Below the pieces are notes generated by a model that searched no databases, was not told the DNA's origin, and saw nothing but the letters and a program-made list of their open reading frames with translations. This document shows, one piece after another, positions 1 to 9,194 of a stretch of 64,000 nucleotides of DNA (positions are counted from its first letter, which is position 1; the number at the start of each line of letters is the position of its first letter). Location of the stretch: the NCBI GenBank assembly GCA_029213195.1, contig JARGNI010000007.1:62001-126000 (forward strand). The letters run 5' to 3'. The DNA is from Verrucomicrobiales bacterium. GTDB lineage: Bacteria > Verrucomicrobiota > Verrucomicrobiia > Verrucomicrobiales > DEV007. A program made the translations under genes and the position numbers.

Positions 1-1
1 C

Positions 2-1507
2 GGCCTGGTGGGGTTCTTGGTAGCTCAAACGCCCATCAAGGCTGCGGACAAGCCGAATCTGCTCGTCATCCTGACCGACGACCACCGCTACGACGCCCTC
101 GGCTTCCTCGATCATCCCTTTCTCGAAACGCCGACCCTGGATCGCATCGCGAAGGAGGGCGTCTATTTCGAGAACGCCGTAGTCACGACGTCTCTCTGTT
201 CCCCCAGCCGAGCCTCCATCCTCACGGGGCTCTACGCGCACAACCACCGCGTCGTCGACAACTACAATCCCATCCCCGAGGGACTCACCTATTTCCCCAG
301 CTACCTGCAAGAGGGGGGATATGAAACCGCGTTCATCGGGAAATGGCACATGGGCGGCGAAATCGATCATGTCCAACCTGGATTCGATCACTGGGTCGCC
401 TTCAAAGGGCAGGGCGTCTATTTCGGAGATCCGGCCGACGCCAAGGTCAAGGGGCGCTATGTCCCCCAAGTCAATCGCGATGGATTCAACGTGAATGGCA
501 CCCGTGTCCCGCAGGAGGGATACATCACGGACGTGCTGACCGATTTCGCGACGGATTGGCTGAGCAACCGCGAATCCGACAAGCCGTGGATGCTCTATCT
601 TTCCCACAAAGCCGTTCATGCCGACTTTCTCCCCGCAAATCGTCACGCCTACGACTACGAGGATGAGACCTTCGTTCCTCCGGTGACCTGGAAGGAAGCT
701 CCCGAGAAATTTCGCGATGTTCCGATGTGGGTGCAGAATCAGCACAACAGTCGTCACGGTTCCGAATTCGCCTACTACACCGATCTCGATCTCGGGACCT
801 TCTACAAGCGGTATTGCGAAACCATCAAGGCCGTCGATGAAAGCACTGGCAACCTCCTCCAGCATCTCGAAGACAGCGGCGAACTCGACAACACGGTGAT
901 CATCTACCTCGGAGACAACGGGTTTCTCTTTGGTGAGAAGGGGCTCATCGACAAGCGGAACGCCTACGAGCCCTCCGTGAGAATTCCGATGTTGATGCGC
1001 TATCCCGAGGGCGTGAAGGCCGGCCAGGTCCGAAAAGAGGTCGTCGCGAACATCGACGTCGGTCCGACGCTCCTCGACTTCGGGGGTGTCGAAATTCCAG
1101 CGCACATGGACGGAGCCAGTTTCAAAGATCTCGTCACCGGAGAATCGGAAGACTGGCGCGACTTTCTCCTCTACGAATACTACTGGGAGAGAAACTACCC
1201 CCACACCCCGACGACCCACGCCTTGCTCGGGGAACGCTACAAATACATTCGCTACCACGGCATCTGGGATGTCGACGAGCTCTTCGATCTCGAAAACGAT
1301 CCGGAAGAACGCATCAACCTGATCAATGACCCCAACCATGCCGAAAAAGTAAAAGAGCTGAACGCGCGGCTTTTCGAGCTGCTTGAGGAAACGAAGGGGA
1401 CCGAGATGCCCATTCTCAAGGATCGAGGCACCAAGTTCCTGCACCGAAAAGCGGGTGGCAGTCCCGCCGCGAAATTCCCGGACTGGTTCTACAAGCAACC
1501 GGAATAG
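2..1507 (+). CDS. Sulfatase, 5' end outside the window
   Basis: Sulfatase of the alkaline phosphatase superfamily, expected to cleave sulfate esters from exported substrates such as sulfated polysaccharides. The frame is open from base 2. A GTG at 8 could start it, but the hydrophobic residues there read like the end of a signal peptide, so the real start is probably upstream. Counting from that GTG, Asp24-Asp25 are the expected metal ligands and C64-S-P-S-R is the CxPxR motif whose Cys is matured to formylglycine. LGDNG near residue 302 and the following GEKGLIDKR supply the second metal-site segment. The last 100 residues resemble the usual C-terminal subdomain. Family assignment is firm; the substrate cannot be told. 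No maturation enzyme or second sulfatase is visible nearby. Confidence 0.93.
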   Translation, partial: GLVGFLVAQTPIKAADKPNLLVILTDDHRYDALGFLDHPFLETPTLDRIAKEGVYFENAVVTTSLCSPSRASILTGLYAHNHRVVDNYNPIPEGLTYFPSYLQEGGYETAFIGKWHMGGEIDHVQPGFDHWVAFKGQGVYFGDPADAKVKGRYVPQVNRDGFNVNGTRVPQEGYITDVLTDFATDWLSNRESDKPWMLYLSHKAVHADFLPANRHAYDYEDETFVPPVTWKEAPEKFRDVPMWVQNQHNSRHGSEFAYYTDLDLGTFYKRYCETIKAVDESTGNLLQHLEDSGELDNTVIIYLGDNGFLFGEKGLIDKRNAYEPSVRIPMLMRYPEGVKAGQVRKEVVANIDVGPTLLDFGGVEIPAHMDGASFKDLVTGESEDWRDFLLYEYYWERNYPHTPTTHALLGERYKYIRYHGIWDVDELFDLENDPEERINLINDPNHAEKVKELNARLFELLEETKGTEMPILKDRGTKFLHRKAGGSPAAKFPDWFYKQPE

Positions 1508-1545
1508 TCCCATACGACACTCCCGACAACGACATCAATTCTCCC

Positions 1546-1728
1546 ATGAAATTTCCTCTTGTCCTCATTCTCTTCGCCCTTTCCTCTTTGGCGTTTACCA
1601 GCTGCACGACTTCCAGTGCGCCTCGCTCTTCGGGCAGTTACAACAGCGGAAATTCTGGGGGAGGATACTTCCAAAGGTCTTCCGACGACTCCTGGCAGGA
1701 TCGGACCTTCCGACCCAGCGGTTATTAA
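1546..1728 (+). CDS. Small secreted lipoprotein, function unknown
   Basis: A 60-residue protein with a hydrophobic signal sequence ending at Cys20 (LAFTSC, a slightly atypical lipobox with Phe at -3), followed by a Ser/Gly/Asn-rich tail with no recognisable domain. The composition fits a small outer-membrane or periplasmic lipoprotein. It lies 38 bases after the sulfatase and 54 bases before the prepilin peptidase gene on the same strand. The signal sequence is what supports coding; function is unknown. Confidence 0.6.
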   Translation: MKFPLVLILFALSSLAFTSCTTSSAPRSSGSYNSGNSGGGYFQRSSDDSWQDRTFRPSGY

Positions 1729-1782
1729 TTTCTATAACTACTAGACCTTTCGGATCTCTTAAGCGATACTTCGGAGCCGCTC

Positions 1783-2919
1783 ATGACTCCGGACCAAATC
1801 CTTGCCTACGTTCTTCCCGCCTTCGCCTTTGCCATTGGTGCCAGCATTGGATCGTTTCTCAATGTGGTCATCTACCGCGTTCCCAATGGGCTGAGCGTCA
1901 ACGAGCCCAAGCGTTCTTTCTGTCCCAACTGCAAAACGCAGATTCCGATGCGGTTGAATATTCCGCTCGTGACTTGGCTGATGTTGCGAGGGAAGTGCAA
2001 ATGGTGCCGCACGCCGATCGCTTTCCGCTACTTTCTCGTCGAGCTGCTGACCGGGATCGTCTTTCTCGCGATCTGGAAACACAGCCTCGAAGGTGTGGGA
2101 CTGCCTGGAATTGTCGCGCTGTGGATCTTCGCGTCCCTGCTGATTTCGGCCACCTTTATTGACTTCGATCACTTCATCATCCCGGATTCCATCACGATCG
2201 GGGGAACGGTGGTCGGCATCCTCGCCAGCTTTGCGATTCCGAGCCTCCATGAGAAGGACGTCTGGTGGCACGGAGGCGTGGAAGGAATCATCGGAGCAGC
2301 AATCGGTTTCGCCATTGTCTGGCTGGTTGTCATGATGGGAAAACTGGCCTTCGGAAAGATCCGCCATGAATTTGACGAACCCACCGAATTCGAGATCTCA
2401 CAGCCCGGTGGCGAGGAAGAGGCGATCATCATTCGACTGGGCGAGCATGAATACGAGTGGGGTGATGTTTTCTTTCGAAAGTGGGACCGGCTCGAGATGG
2501 ATACCCAGGAGCTCTATTTCGACGATGAGCGGAGGGAGTTCTCGGAGAGTTTTCGAGTCGTGGGAGATGGTTTCGAGGTCGATGGCGAGCGGGTCGAACT
2601 TGAGAATGTGAAGAAGGTCTCCGGGAAAATTCTCAGTGCCGTGGTTCCACGCGAGGCGATGGGCTTTGGCGATGTCAAGTTCATGGCCATGATCGGTGCC
2701 TTTCTCGGCTGGCAGGCCGTGGTCTTCACGCTCTTTGCTGCTTCCATCATAGGAGCCATTGTCGGACTGCTGCAAAAATTCGTGGCCCGCGAGGAGTGGT
2801 CACGCCCACTTCCTTTCGGCCCCTACCTGGCGTTGGGAGCCTTCATCTGGCTGTTCATCGGGCCTGCGATCTGGTTCTGGTATATCGCGCTGTTGCGCTC
2901 TGGTGCCGGAGTGCAGTAG
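1783..2919 (+). CDS. pilD: Prepilin peptidase (A24 family) with a large cytosolic insertion
   Basis: Inner-membrane aspartyl protease that cleaves, and usually N-methylates, type IV pilin or type II pseudopilin precursors. The N-terminal part has the GSFLNVVIYR motif and two CxxC pairs (Cys47/50 and Cys72/75) of the zinc-binding methylase-type domain. The catalytic Asp motifs are FIDFDH (127-129) and GFGDVK (Asp297). Several membrane helices surround them. Unusually, about 95 mostly acidic, polar residues (about 192-290) are inserted between the two halves of the protease domain, making the protein 378 residues instead of roughly 250-290. No pilin or secretion genes are in the window. PilD/GspO-type activity is well supported; the role of the insertion is unknown. 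Confidence 0.9.
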   Translation: MTPDQILAYVLPAFAFAIGASIGSFLNVVIYRVPNGLSVNEPKRSFCPNCKTQIPMRLNIPLVTWLMLRGKCKWCRTPIAFRYFLVELLTGIVFLAIWKHSLEGVGLPGIVALWIFASLLISATFIDFDHFIIPDSITIGGTVVGILASFAIPSLHEKDVWWHGGVEGIIGAAIGFAIVWLVVMMGKLAFGKIRHEFDEPTEFEISQPGGEEEAIIIRLGEHEYEWGDVFFRKWDRLEMDTQELYFDDERREFSESFRVVGDGFEVDGERVELENVKKVSGKILSAVVPREAMGFGDVKFMAMIGAFLGWQAVVFTLFAASIIGAIVGLLQKFVAREEWSRPLPFGPYLALGAFIWLFIGPAIWFWYIALLRSGAGVQ

Positions 2920-2928
2920 CGTTGAGCC

Positions 2929-4068
2929 ATGCAAGTTCATGGCAAACCCTATCGAACGGTGTGGATCGATTCGGAAACCGATTCCGTCGAGATCATCGAC
3001 CAGAGAAAGCTACCCTTCGAATTCAAGACCGTTTCCCTTTCCTCAACCTCCGAGGCCGGAATTGCGATCCGGGACATGTGGGTGAGGGGGGCCGGCTGCA
3101 TCGGTGCCGTTGCCGCCCACGGGATGCTGCTGGCAGCAAAGGAGTGTCTCGCGAAGACAACCAACACCAGCGATTTCGACCATCTTTTTCGCCAGAAAGG
3201 GGAAGAACTCTGTTCGACTCGTCCGACCGCCATGAACCTTCGGTGGGCGGTGGAGAGACAGCTTCGGGAATGCGGATCGGTGAGTTTGCTCGAGGAAAAA
3301 GTGACTCGCGCTCGGGAGGTGGCCCACGAGATCGCCGATGAAGATGCGGAATGGTGTCGCCTCATCGGCGAGAATGGGCTTCCTCTCCTCGAGGAGATCT
3401 TCGAAAAGAAGGGAGGGCAAGAGCCCCTTCATATCCTGACTCACTGCAACGCTGGTTGGCTCGCCTTTGTCGATCACGGTTCAGCGACTTCTCCCATCTA
3501 TGCCGCGCATGATTCCGGGATCCCGGTTCATGTCTGGGTCGACGAAACCCGACCACGAAACCAGGGAGCCCGCCTTACCGCGTGGGAACTCGGACAGCAT
3601 GGAGTTCCTCACTCGGTCATCGTAGACAATGCGGGAGGTCACCTCATGCAGCAAGGGCTCGTCGACCTCGTCATCACCGGAACGGACCGGACCACCTACA
3701 CCGGCGATGTCGCCAACAAGATTGGCACTTACCTCAAGGCTCTCGCCGCTCACGACAATGGCATCCCATTCTTTGTCGCACTTCCTTCTTCCACCTTTGA
3801 CTGGGAGACTCGGGATGGTGTTGGGGAAATCCCAATCGAAGAGCGCTCTCCGGCCGAAGTGACCCACCTTTCCGGAGTCGACGCACAGGCTTCGGACAGT
3901 GAGGAGACGGAGATCCGATTGGGACCGGAATCGTCTGCGGCGAGAAACCCGGCCTTCGATGTCACTCCCTCCCGACTGGTCAGTGCCCTGATCACCGAAC
4001 GAGGAGTCTGTGAGGCGAACGAAGAAGCGATTCTCTCACTTTTTCCAGAGAAAAGAGAGGCAAGATGA
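2929..4068 (+). CDS. mtnA: S-methyl-5-thioribose-1-phosphate isomerase
   Basis: Converts 5-methylthioribose-1-phosphate to 5-methylthioribulose-1-phosphate in the cytosolic methionine salvage pathway. The 379-residue protein carries the family motifs in order: VRGAGCIGA (52-60), THCNAGW with the catalytic Cys173, DETRPRNQGARLTAWEL (205-221), DNAGGHLM (233-240), and GTDRTTYTGDVANKIGTY with catalytic Asp253. The wording of these motifs (THCNAGW, GTDRTT) fits the subgroup also seen in proteobacteria rather than the Bacillus type. It follows the prepilin peptidase by 9 bases and precedes lipA by 43. No other methionine-salvage gene is in the window. Confidence 0.93.
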   Translation: MQVHGKPYRTVWIDSETDSVEIIDQRKLPFEFKTVSLSSTSEAGIAIRDMWVRGAGCIGAVAAHGMLLAAKECLAKTTNTSDFDHLFRQKGEELCSTRPTAMNLRWAVERQLRECGSVSLLEEKVTRAREVAHEIADEDAEWCRLIGENGLPLLEEIFEKKGGQEPLHILTHCNAGWLAFVDHGSATSPIYAAHDSGIPVHVWVDETRPRNQGARLTAWELGQHGVPHSVIVDNAGGHLMQQGLVDLVITGTDRTTYTGDVANKIGTYLKALAAHDNGIPFFVALPSSTFDWETRDGVGEIPIEERSPAEVTHLSGVDAQASDSEETEIRLGPESSAARNPAFDVTPSRLVSALITERGVCEANEEAILSLFPEKREAR

Positions 4069-4111
4069 CGTAAGCCCTTATAGATTCTCCCGGACCTCTG
4101 CTGTCTCCATC

Positions 4112-5017
4112 ATGCCTGTAAAGATCGACCCGACCCTGCACAAGGAAAAGAAGCCACCCTGGATTCGGGTGAGGCTTCCCAATAATCCTGTCTTCTGGGA
4201 CACCAAAGGAATGATCGATGACCTGAAACTGGTCACCGTGTGCGAGGAGGCACAATGCCCGAACCGCTGGGAATGCTGGGGGCAGGGGACGGCGACTTTC
4301 ATGATCGCAGGGGAGCGCTGCACTAGAGCCTGTGGGTTCTGTGCCGTCGACACCCGTCGACCCATGCCGCTGGAAGCCGATGAGCCGGATCGTGTCGCCG
4401 AAGCGGTGAAGCGCATGGGGTTGAACCATGTCGTCATCACCGCAGTGGCTCGGGACGATCTCGCCGATGGTGGCGCCTGCCATTTCGCCAACACGATCAA
4501 CCGGACCCGAGAGGTGAATCCGGGCACGGTAATCGAAGTTCTTGTTCCCGATTTCATCGGAAAGGATGACGCACTCTGGGTCGTCATCGAAGCGGCTCCT
4601 GAAATCTTCAATCACAACATGGAAACCGTCGAGAGACTGACTCCTGTCGTTCGATCGCAGGCGGAGTATTGGCGATCCCTCAGCGTCTTGAAGAAGGCGA
4701 GAGAGATGGCCCGCGAGATGGGGAACCTTTGCGCGACCAAGAGCGGCATCATGCTGGGTCTAGGCGAAAAGGAGGAAGAAATCCTGAAGACGATGGACGA
4801 CCTTCGCGATCATGATGTGACCGTGCTCACGATGGGGCAATACCTGCGCCCCAGCCCCAAGCACCTGCCCGTCGTGGAATACGTGGCCCCCGAGACCTTT
4901 GATCGATACAAGGAAATCGCCGAAGAAAAAGGGTTTCGCCATGTCGCCTCCGGCCCCTTGGTCCGCAGTTCCTACCACGCCGCCGACTTCAAGCCGGAAC
5001 TGGATCCGCTGGCCTAA
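4112..5017 (+). CDS. lipA: Lipoyl synthase
   Basis: Radical SAM enzyme that inserts two sulfurs into protein-bound octanoyl groups to make lipoyl cofactors of 2-oxoacid dehydrogenases and the glycine cleavage system. At 301 residues it is normal length. Both cluster motifs are present: the auxiliary-cluster CEEAQCPNRWEC (Cys44/49/55) and the radical SAM CTRACGFC (Cys70/74/77), plus the C-terminal RSSYHA motif that supplies the serine ligand. An upstream start at 4010 exists in frame but would overlap mtnA and add 34 unrelated residues, so the ATG at 4112 is preferred. lipB is not in the window. Confidence 0.95.
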   Translation: MPVKIDPTLHKEKKPPWIRVRLPNNPVFWDTKGMIDDLKLVTVCEEAQCPNRWECWGQGTATFMIAGERCTRACGFCAVDTRRPMPLEADEPDRVAEAVKRMGLNHVVITAVARDDLADGGACHFANTINRTREVNPGTVIEVLVPDFIGKDDALWVVIEAAPEIFNHNMETVERLTPVVRSQAEYWRSLSVLKKAREMAREMGNLCATKSGIMLGLGEKEEEILKTMDDLRDHDVTVLTMGQYLRPSPKHLPVVEYVAPETFDRYKEIAEEKGFRHVASGPLVRSSYHAADFKPELDPLA

Positions 5018-5190
5018 AGGACCATCCAAAATGAGAAGGGCCATCGCGCCCCTCGGCTCCTTTGCTTGCGCAGCCAATAGAGAAGTCGCGCCATACCTTT
5101 CCAGTTTTTCCTGGAAGGATCTGTGCTATCATTTAGCACCCCGAAACACGTTGCCCTGTCCAAGTGAATTGATATCCGAATCCATTCCTC

Positions 5191-7509
5191 ATGAATCCTG
5201 CCGGCTTTTTGTTTCGAACCTTTCTCCTCGCCGTCTTCACCCTGTCTCTCGTCGCTGGCGCAATTGTTACCGATTACTACCTGCGCCATGAGATTACCCG
5301 GAAGGCAAAACGCTTCCTGGCCGCCAACGGAGTCGAACTGACCCCGAGCAGTGCTATCCAGGCTGCGGAAGCTGGGGAACTTTCTCTCCTCGAAAAACTC
5401 TCCCACGCCGGGGTGAGCATGGGGGTTTCGGATCACTCGGGAAAAACTCCGTTACTTGCGGCGATTCAGTCGCGAAATCTTCAAGTCGTCGACTACCTCA
5501 TCAAGAGAGACCCGGTGCAGGAATCGATCAATCTGGTTTCGGTGGAGGAAAAACTGACTCCCTTGGCCGCGGCGCTGGGTGACCGGGACTTTGCACTCGC
5601 CGACAGGCTTCTCAAGGCAGGTGCCGATCAGAATGTCGAGAATGCTGCCGGGATCCTCTTTCTCCTGAAGGCTATAGAAGAGAGAGACAAGGAGATGCTC
5701 GACTATCTCCTCTCGAAGTCCGCGGATGTGAATTACCAGGGAGCTCATGCAGTTCGTGCAATCGCGATCGCCTCGAGCAACAACGACCTCGACACGATGC
5801 GCCGCTTGTTCGATGCCGGGGCCGACCCCAATGAGCGCGGAATCATGGGCAACCCGCTACTCGTGGAAGCGGTTAAGGAACAAAGCATTGAGAAGTTCGC
5901 CTTGCTCATCGAAAAGGGAGCATCGGTCAATGCCGAAGTGGAGCTGGGCAGCGAGACACCGGTTTCCGCTTTGAGCTATGCAATCGAACTCGGGAATGTA
6001 GAAATGCAGGAGGCGCTTCTCAAAAAGGGGGCCTCTCCGGAAGTTTTCGATGAGGTGGGGAACCCCGTCCTCGTCCATGTTGTTCGAGATCTGGATCGGG
6101 AAACTACTGACCGTCTTCTTTCCGCAGGCGCCTCTCCTGACATCGCCGACCACGAAGGGCGCTACCCGCTCGGAATTGCGCTTGATGCCGAAGACCTTGA
6201 TTTTGTGGATCTCCTTCTCGGACACAGCGCGGATCCCTCCTTTGCCCCCGAGGGCGAATTGACTCCGCTGGAGCGTGCGATTTCTCAAGGTCAGATTGCT
6301 GCGGCGAATCAGTTGATTCTTGCCGGTGCGGATCTCGACGAAGAGAACATGCTCGCAATGGCTTACGAAGGGCGGGATGACCCGATGATGAGTCTCCTCC
6401 TTGCCTCCGGAGTCAGCCCGGAGTCGAAGCTCCCCGGCACGGGAGAGCGCGTTTTCGATGCCGCCATACACGATGGAGCTACTTCCGCGGTTCGCACCCT
6501 GCTCGCAGCAGGAGCCAGCATTGGAGACAATCTCTGGGCAGCCCTGCTGACCGGGCAGGATGATCTGATCCGCCTGATTCTCGATGCCGGGGCCGATCCC
6601 CGTCAACTTGGTCCGGAAGGACAAGATCCCCTCGATTTCTGCCTGAAGCAGCAGCGCTACAAGGCCGCAAGGATTCTGCTTGATGGGGGAGCGAACCCCA
6701 ACGCGCGTTTTGATGATTCCGAATCCTGGCTCACGAAATCCGTCAGAGAGGGGAATTCGGACATCGCACTGGCGCTGATCGAAGCGGGCGCCGAGGTCAA
6801 AGGAATCCGCGCCAAGGATGGTCACACCCTGCTGGGTTGGTCCATCGCTCACGAGATGGTAGATGTCGTCGAAGCCCTGCTCAACTCCGGTGCCGACCCG
6901 GACTCGGAAGAGAGGGCACCAGCTCGCTCCGAGTTTGCGGAACACTTCGAGAGCACCACCTTTCGCTATCATCTCAAAGTGGACCGCCGAATCCGCCCCA
7001 TCATGATGGCGGCGGCGCAACGAAACCATGAGCTCGCCCAGATGTTGATGGATGCAGGTGCCAACGGCCGTGCCTACACGCCTCGCTACCTCATGGCGGC
7101 GATCATCGGAAGCTGGTATAAGGATTCCGACATGCAGCAGATTGCCCTTCTCGGGAAGGTTCCGAATCCTCAGCCTCGGAAAGTCGTTGTCGACCTTTCC
7201 AGCCAGCGTGTCACTCTCTACGAGAACGGCGTCGCCACCTATTCCACTCGTTGCTCCACAGGCAAAGCAGGACATCGCACGCCTACCGGCGAATACGTCA
7301 TCAGCGATCGGCATCGCCACCACCGGTCATCGATCTACGGATCGAGCATGCCTTTCTTTCAGCGGTTCAGCTTCTCCGCCTTTGGCCTTCACCAGGGTCA
7401 TCTTCCCGGATACCCAGCCTCGGCAGGCTGTATCCGACTGCCTTACGACGGTGCTCGCCACCTCTTCGGCAAGCTGAAGGTAGGGGATTACGCGGTGATT
7501 CAGCACTAG
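5191..7509 (+). CDS. Ankyrin-repeat protein with C-terminal L,D-transpeptidase (YkuD) domain
   Basis: A 772-residue envelope protein. An N-terminal hydrophobic segment (about 8-28) is a signal anchor or signal peptide. Residues about 50-655 are a long series of ankyrin repeats, recognisable from recurring Ala-Gly-Ala-Asp-Pro turns and LLxxGA helices. The last 110 residues form a YkuD-type L,D-transpeptidase domain: VVVDLSSQRVTLYENG at its start, then the catalytic HQGHLPGYPASAGCIRLP with His734, Ser744, Cys747 and Arg749. Such enzymes crosslink peptidoglycan stem peptides or attach proteins to them. The fold calls are strong; the combination is unusual, and the repeats presumably dock a protein partner in the periplasm. 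It stands alone between lipA and the DUF1501 operon. Confidence 0.9.
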   Translation: MNPAGFLFRTFLLAVFTLSLVAGAIVTDYYLRHEITRKAKRFLAANGVELTPSSAIQAAEAGELSLLEKLSHAGVSMGVSDHSGKTPLLAAIQSRNLQVVDYLIKRDPVQESINLVSVEEKLTPLAAALGDRDFALADRLLKAGADQNVENAAGILFLLKAIEERDKEMLDYLLSKSADVNYQGAHAVRAIAIASSNNDLDTMRRLFDAGADPNERGIMGNPLLVEAVKEQSIEKFALLIEKGASVNAEVELGSETPVSALSYAIELGNVEMQEALLKKGASPEVFDEVGNPVLVHVVRDLDRETTDRLLSAGASPDIADHEGRYPLGIALDAEDLDFVDLLLGHSADPSFAPEGELTPLERAISQGQIAAANQLILAGADLDEENMLAMAYEGRDDPMMSLLLASGVSPESKLPGTGERVFDAAIHDGATSAVRTLLAAGASIGDNLWAALLTGQDDLIRLILDAGADPRQLGPEGQDPLDFCLKQQRYKAARILLDGGANPNARFDDSESWLTKSVREGNSDIALALIEAGAEVKGIRAKDGHTLLGWSIAHEMVDVVEALLNSGADPDSEERAPARSEFAEHFESTTFRYHLKVDRRIRPIMMAAAQRNHELAQMLMDAGANGRAYTPRYLMAAIIGSWYKDSDMQQIALLGKVPNPQPRKVVVDLSSQRVTLYENGVATYSTRCSTGKAGHRTPTGEYVISDRHRHHRSSIYGSSMPFFQRFSFSAFGLHQGHLPGYPASAGCIRLPYDGARHLFGKLKVGDYAVIQH

Positions 7510-7800
7510 GGCTTTTTGGGAGATCGAGCCCCTTTCCGCGAAAGGCTGCTCAGGTCTGGTCGCTGTCGAATGGTCGGATTTCGGAGTGCTACTCTATTCC
7601 TTTCGTGGGAGTGCAGGGAACAGTGGAAAACGAGAGATTCCTCAGCATCGATTTCCTGAGTATCCGCTCCAACGGAGTGCCTGCGGATCCCCAGTAGAAT
7701 TCCCGTCTCGTCCCACGCGAGAGCGCGAGATGTCTTGGTTTTCTTGCCCCGCTCTCGAACGCCGTCGAAACCGGGGGAGAGAAGAATAATTGGGAGGGCC
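7510..7800. other. Gene-free stretch between convergent genes
   Basis: Nothing coding is recognisable here on either strand. A weak GGGCT/AGCCC pairing (about 7510-7534) and a short CCTTTC/GAAAGG hairpin just after the ankyrin gene are not followed by a T tract, so I do not call them terminators. The right end abuts the terminator of the minus-strand DUF1501 gene. Confidence 0.5.
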
Positions 7801-7831
7801 AAAAAAAGCGACTCCCTTGAAAGGGAGTCGC
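7801..7831 (-). terminator. Rho-independent terminator of the DUF1501 operon
   Basis: A perfect hairpin with an 11-base stem (7808-7818 with 7821-7831, more realistically 10 pairs closed by a TGAA loop) is followed, reading the minus strand, by seven T (7801-7807). It sits 46 bases past the DUF1501 stop codon. Confidence 0.88.
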
Positions 7832-7876
7832 GAAAACCGGAATACTTCCGTTTAGAGATTTTGTCGGAGGAGTGGC

Positions 7877-9139
7877 TCAGCCAAAAAGCTTGGTCACCGG
7901 CTCGCCCTTGTCCGCAAAAGTAAAGGGACGCTGGGTGGGGGAGTAGACGACTTCGTCGAGCTTCAGGCCCATTCCATAGCCAATCGTGGCGAGGAAATCC
8001 TCAGGCTTCACCGGATCACGCTTCACCTTCTTGCCACCACCGTCGGTTTCACCGTAGACGGTGCCACCTTTGATCCCACCGCCTGCGAGGACGCATGAGT
8101 AGGCTGCAGGGTAATGGTCGCGACCCGAGTTCATATTGATATTTGGGGTCCGCCCGAACTCGGTCCCAATCGCCACCAGCGTCGAATCGAGAAGGCCTCG
8201 GGACTCGAGATCCTTGAGAAGCGTGGAAATGGCCTTGTCGAGTTCGGGAAGCTTGTTCGCCGTCCCGGTCGAGACATCGACATGCATATCCCAGCCTCCG
8301 GAAATGACTTCCACCACTCGGACGCCTTTCTCGACCAGTTTCCGTGCGAGAAGACATCCCTGTCCGAGGCGCCCCTGGCCATAATCATCGCGGTTCGACT
8401 CACTCGAGATGTCAAACGCAGAAAGTTCGTCGCTGCTAAGAAGCTTGTTGGCCTGGTTGTAATACTCCACGTAGGACTCGGGTCCGGTATACTTGTATTT
8501 CTCGACGAACTTCTTTCCGAGCTTCTGAGCCATCTCCATCCGACGTGTGAACCGATCGCCTTCTACAATGAGGTCCGTGTTGGGCACTCCACCTGCGGGA
8601 TCCGCAATCGGCAGCGGGCTGAGGCGGGGCTCCATGAAACCGGCGTTCGAGGTGCTACGACCGATAACCACACTGTCCGGCAGCACACTGCCCGATTCTC
8701 CAAGGAGGGTAGCTGCCCAAGGCCCCACTGTGGGGTGGACGATGGTGGCACGCTTCTCATACCCGGTCCGCATGATGTATTGACCCTGCTCGTGCGCACC
8801 GTTGGTCGAAAACATGGAATTGATCACCGCAAGCTTGTCTCCCATCTTGGAAAGCTCCTTCAGGTGCATCCCCATTTTCATGTTGTCGACATTGGTGTCG
8901 ATCACCTCGGTATCGCCCATGACATCGCCTCTTTTCGGATCGAAGGTGTCGAGGTGAGTCATTCCACCCGAAAGGTAGATATAGATGAGATTCTTCGCCT
9001 TGGCGCCTTCCTGCGCGGTGATACCCCGGGGAAGAAATGGCACACTGAGACTGACTCCCAGCGAGAGTTTAGCCGACATTTCCATGAAATAGCGGCGACT
9101 GAGAGGATCTTTTCCAGCGAGTTCTGCGATATGGTCCAT
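7877..9139 (-). CDS. DUF1501 domain protein with Tat-like signal
   Basis: A 420-residue DUF1501 protein, a sulfatase-like fold family that is expanded in Planctomycetes and Verrucomicrobia and nearly always encoded next to a DUF1549/DUF1553 protein, as here (55 bases downstream of it). The N-terminus has a twin-arginine motif (SRRYFM, residues 14-19) followed by a hydrophobic stretch, suggesting Tat export as a folded protein. The core contains YLSGGMTHLDTFDPK and the later GTEFGRTPNINMNSGRDHYP typical of the family. The biochemical role of DUF1501 proteins is not settled; involvement in polysaccharide or organic-matter degradation is an inference from their genomic company. Confidence 0.88.
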   Translation of the reverse strand: MDHIAELAGKDPLSRRYFMEMSAKLSLGVSLSVPFLPRGITAQEGAKAKNLIYIYLSGGMTHLDTFDPKRGDVMGDTEVIDTNVDNMKMGMHLKELSKMGDKLAVINSMFSTNGAHEQGQYIMRTGYEKRATIVHPTVGPWAATLLGESGSVLPDSVVIGRSTSNAGFMEPRLSPLPIADPAGGVPNTDLIVEGDRFTRRMEMAQKLGKKFVEKYKYTGPESYVEYYNQANKLLSSDELSAFDISSESNRDDYGQGRLGQGCLLARKLVEKGVRVVEVISGGWDMHVDVSTGTANKLPELDKAISTLLKDLESRGLLDSTLVAIGTEFGRTPNINMNSGRDHYPAAYSCVLAGGGIKGGTVYGETDGGGKKVKRDPVKPEDFLATIGYGMGLKLDEVVYSPTQRPFTFADKGEPVTKLFG

Positions 9140-9194
9140 GAGAATAAAGAGTAGGAACGGAGGATTGGGTTTGGGTAAGGGGAAGTGGGATAAA

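Noticed and set aside
5857-7323. Long minus-strand open frame of 488 codons
   Set aside because: It lies wholly antisense to the ankyrin/L,D-transpeptidase gene, has no recognisable motif, and such frames are expected opposite GC-rich coding sequence.
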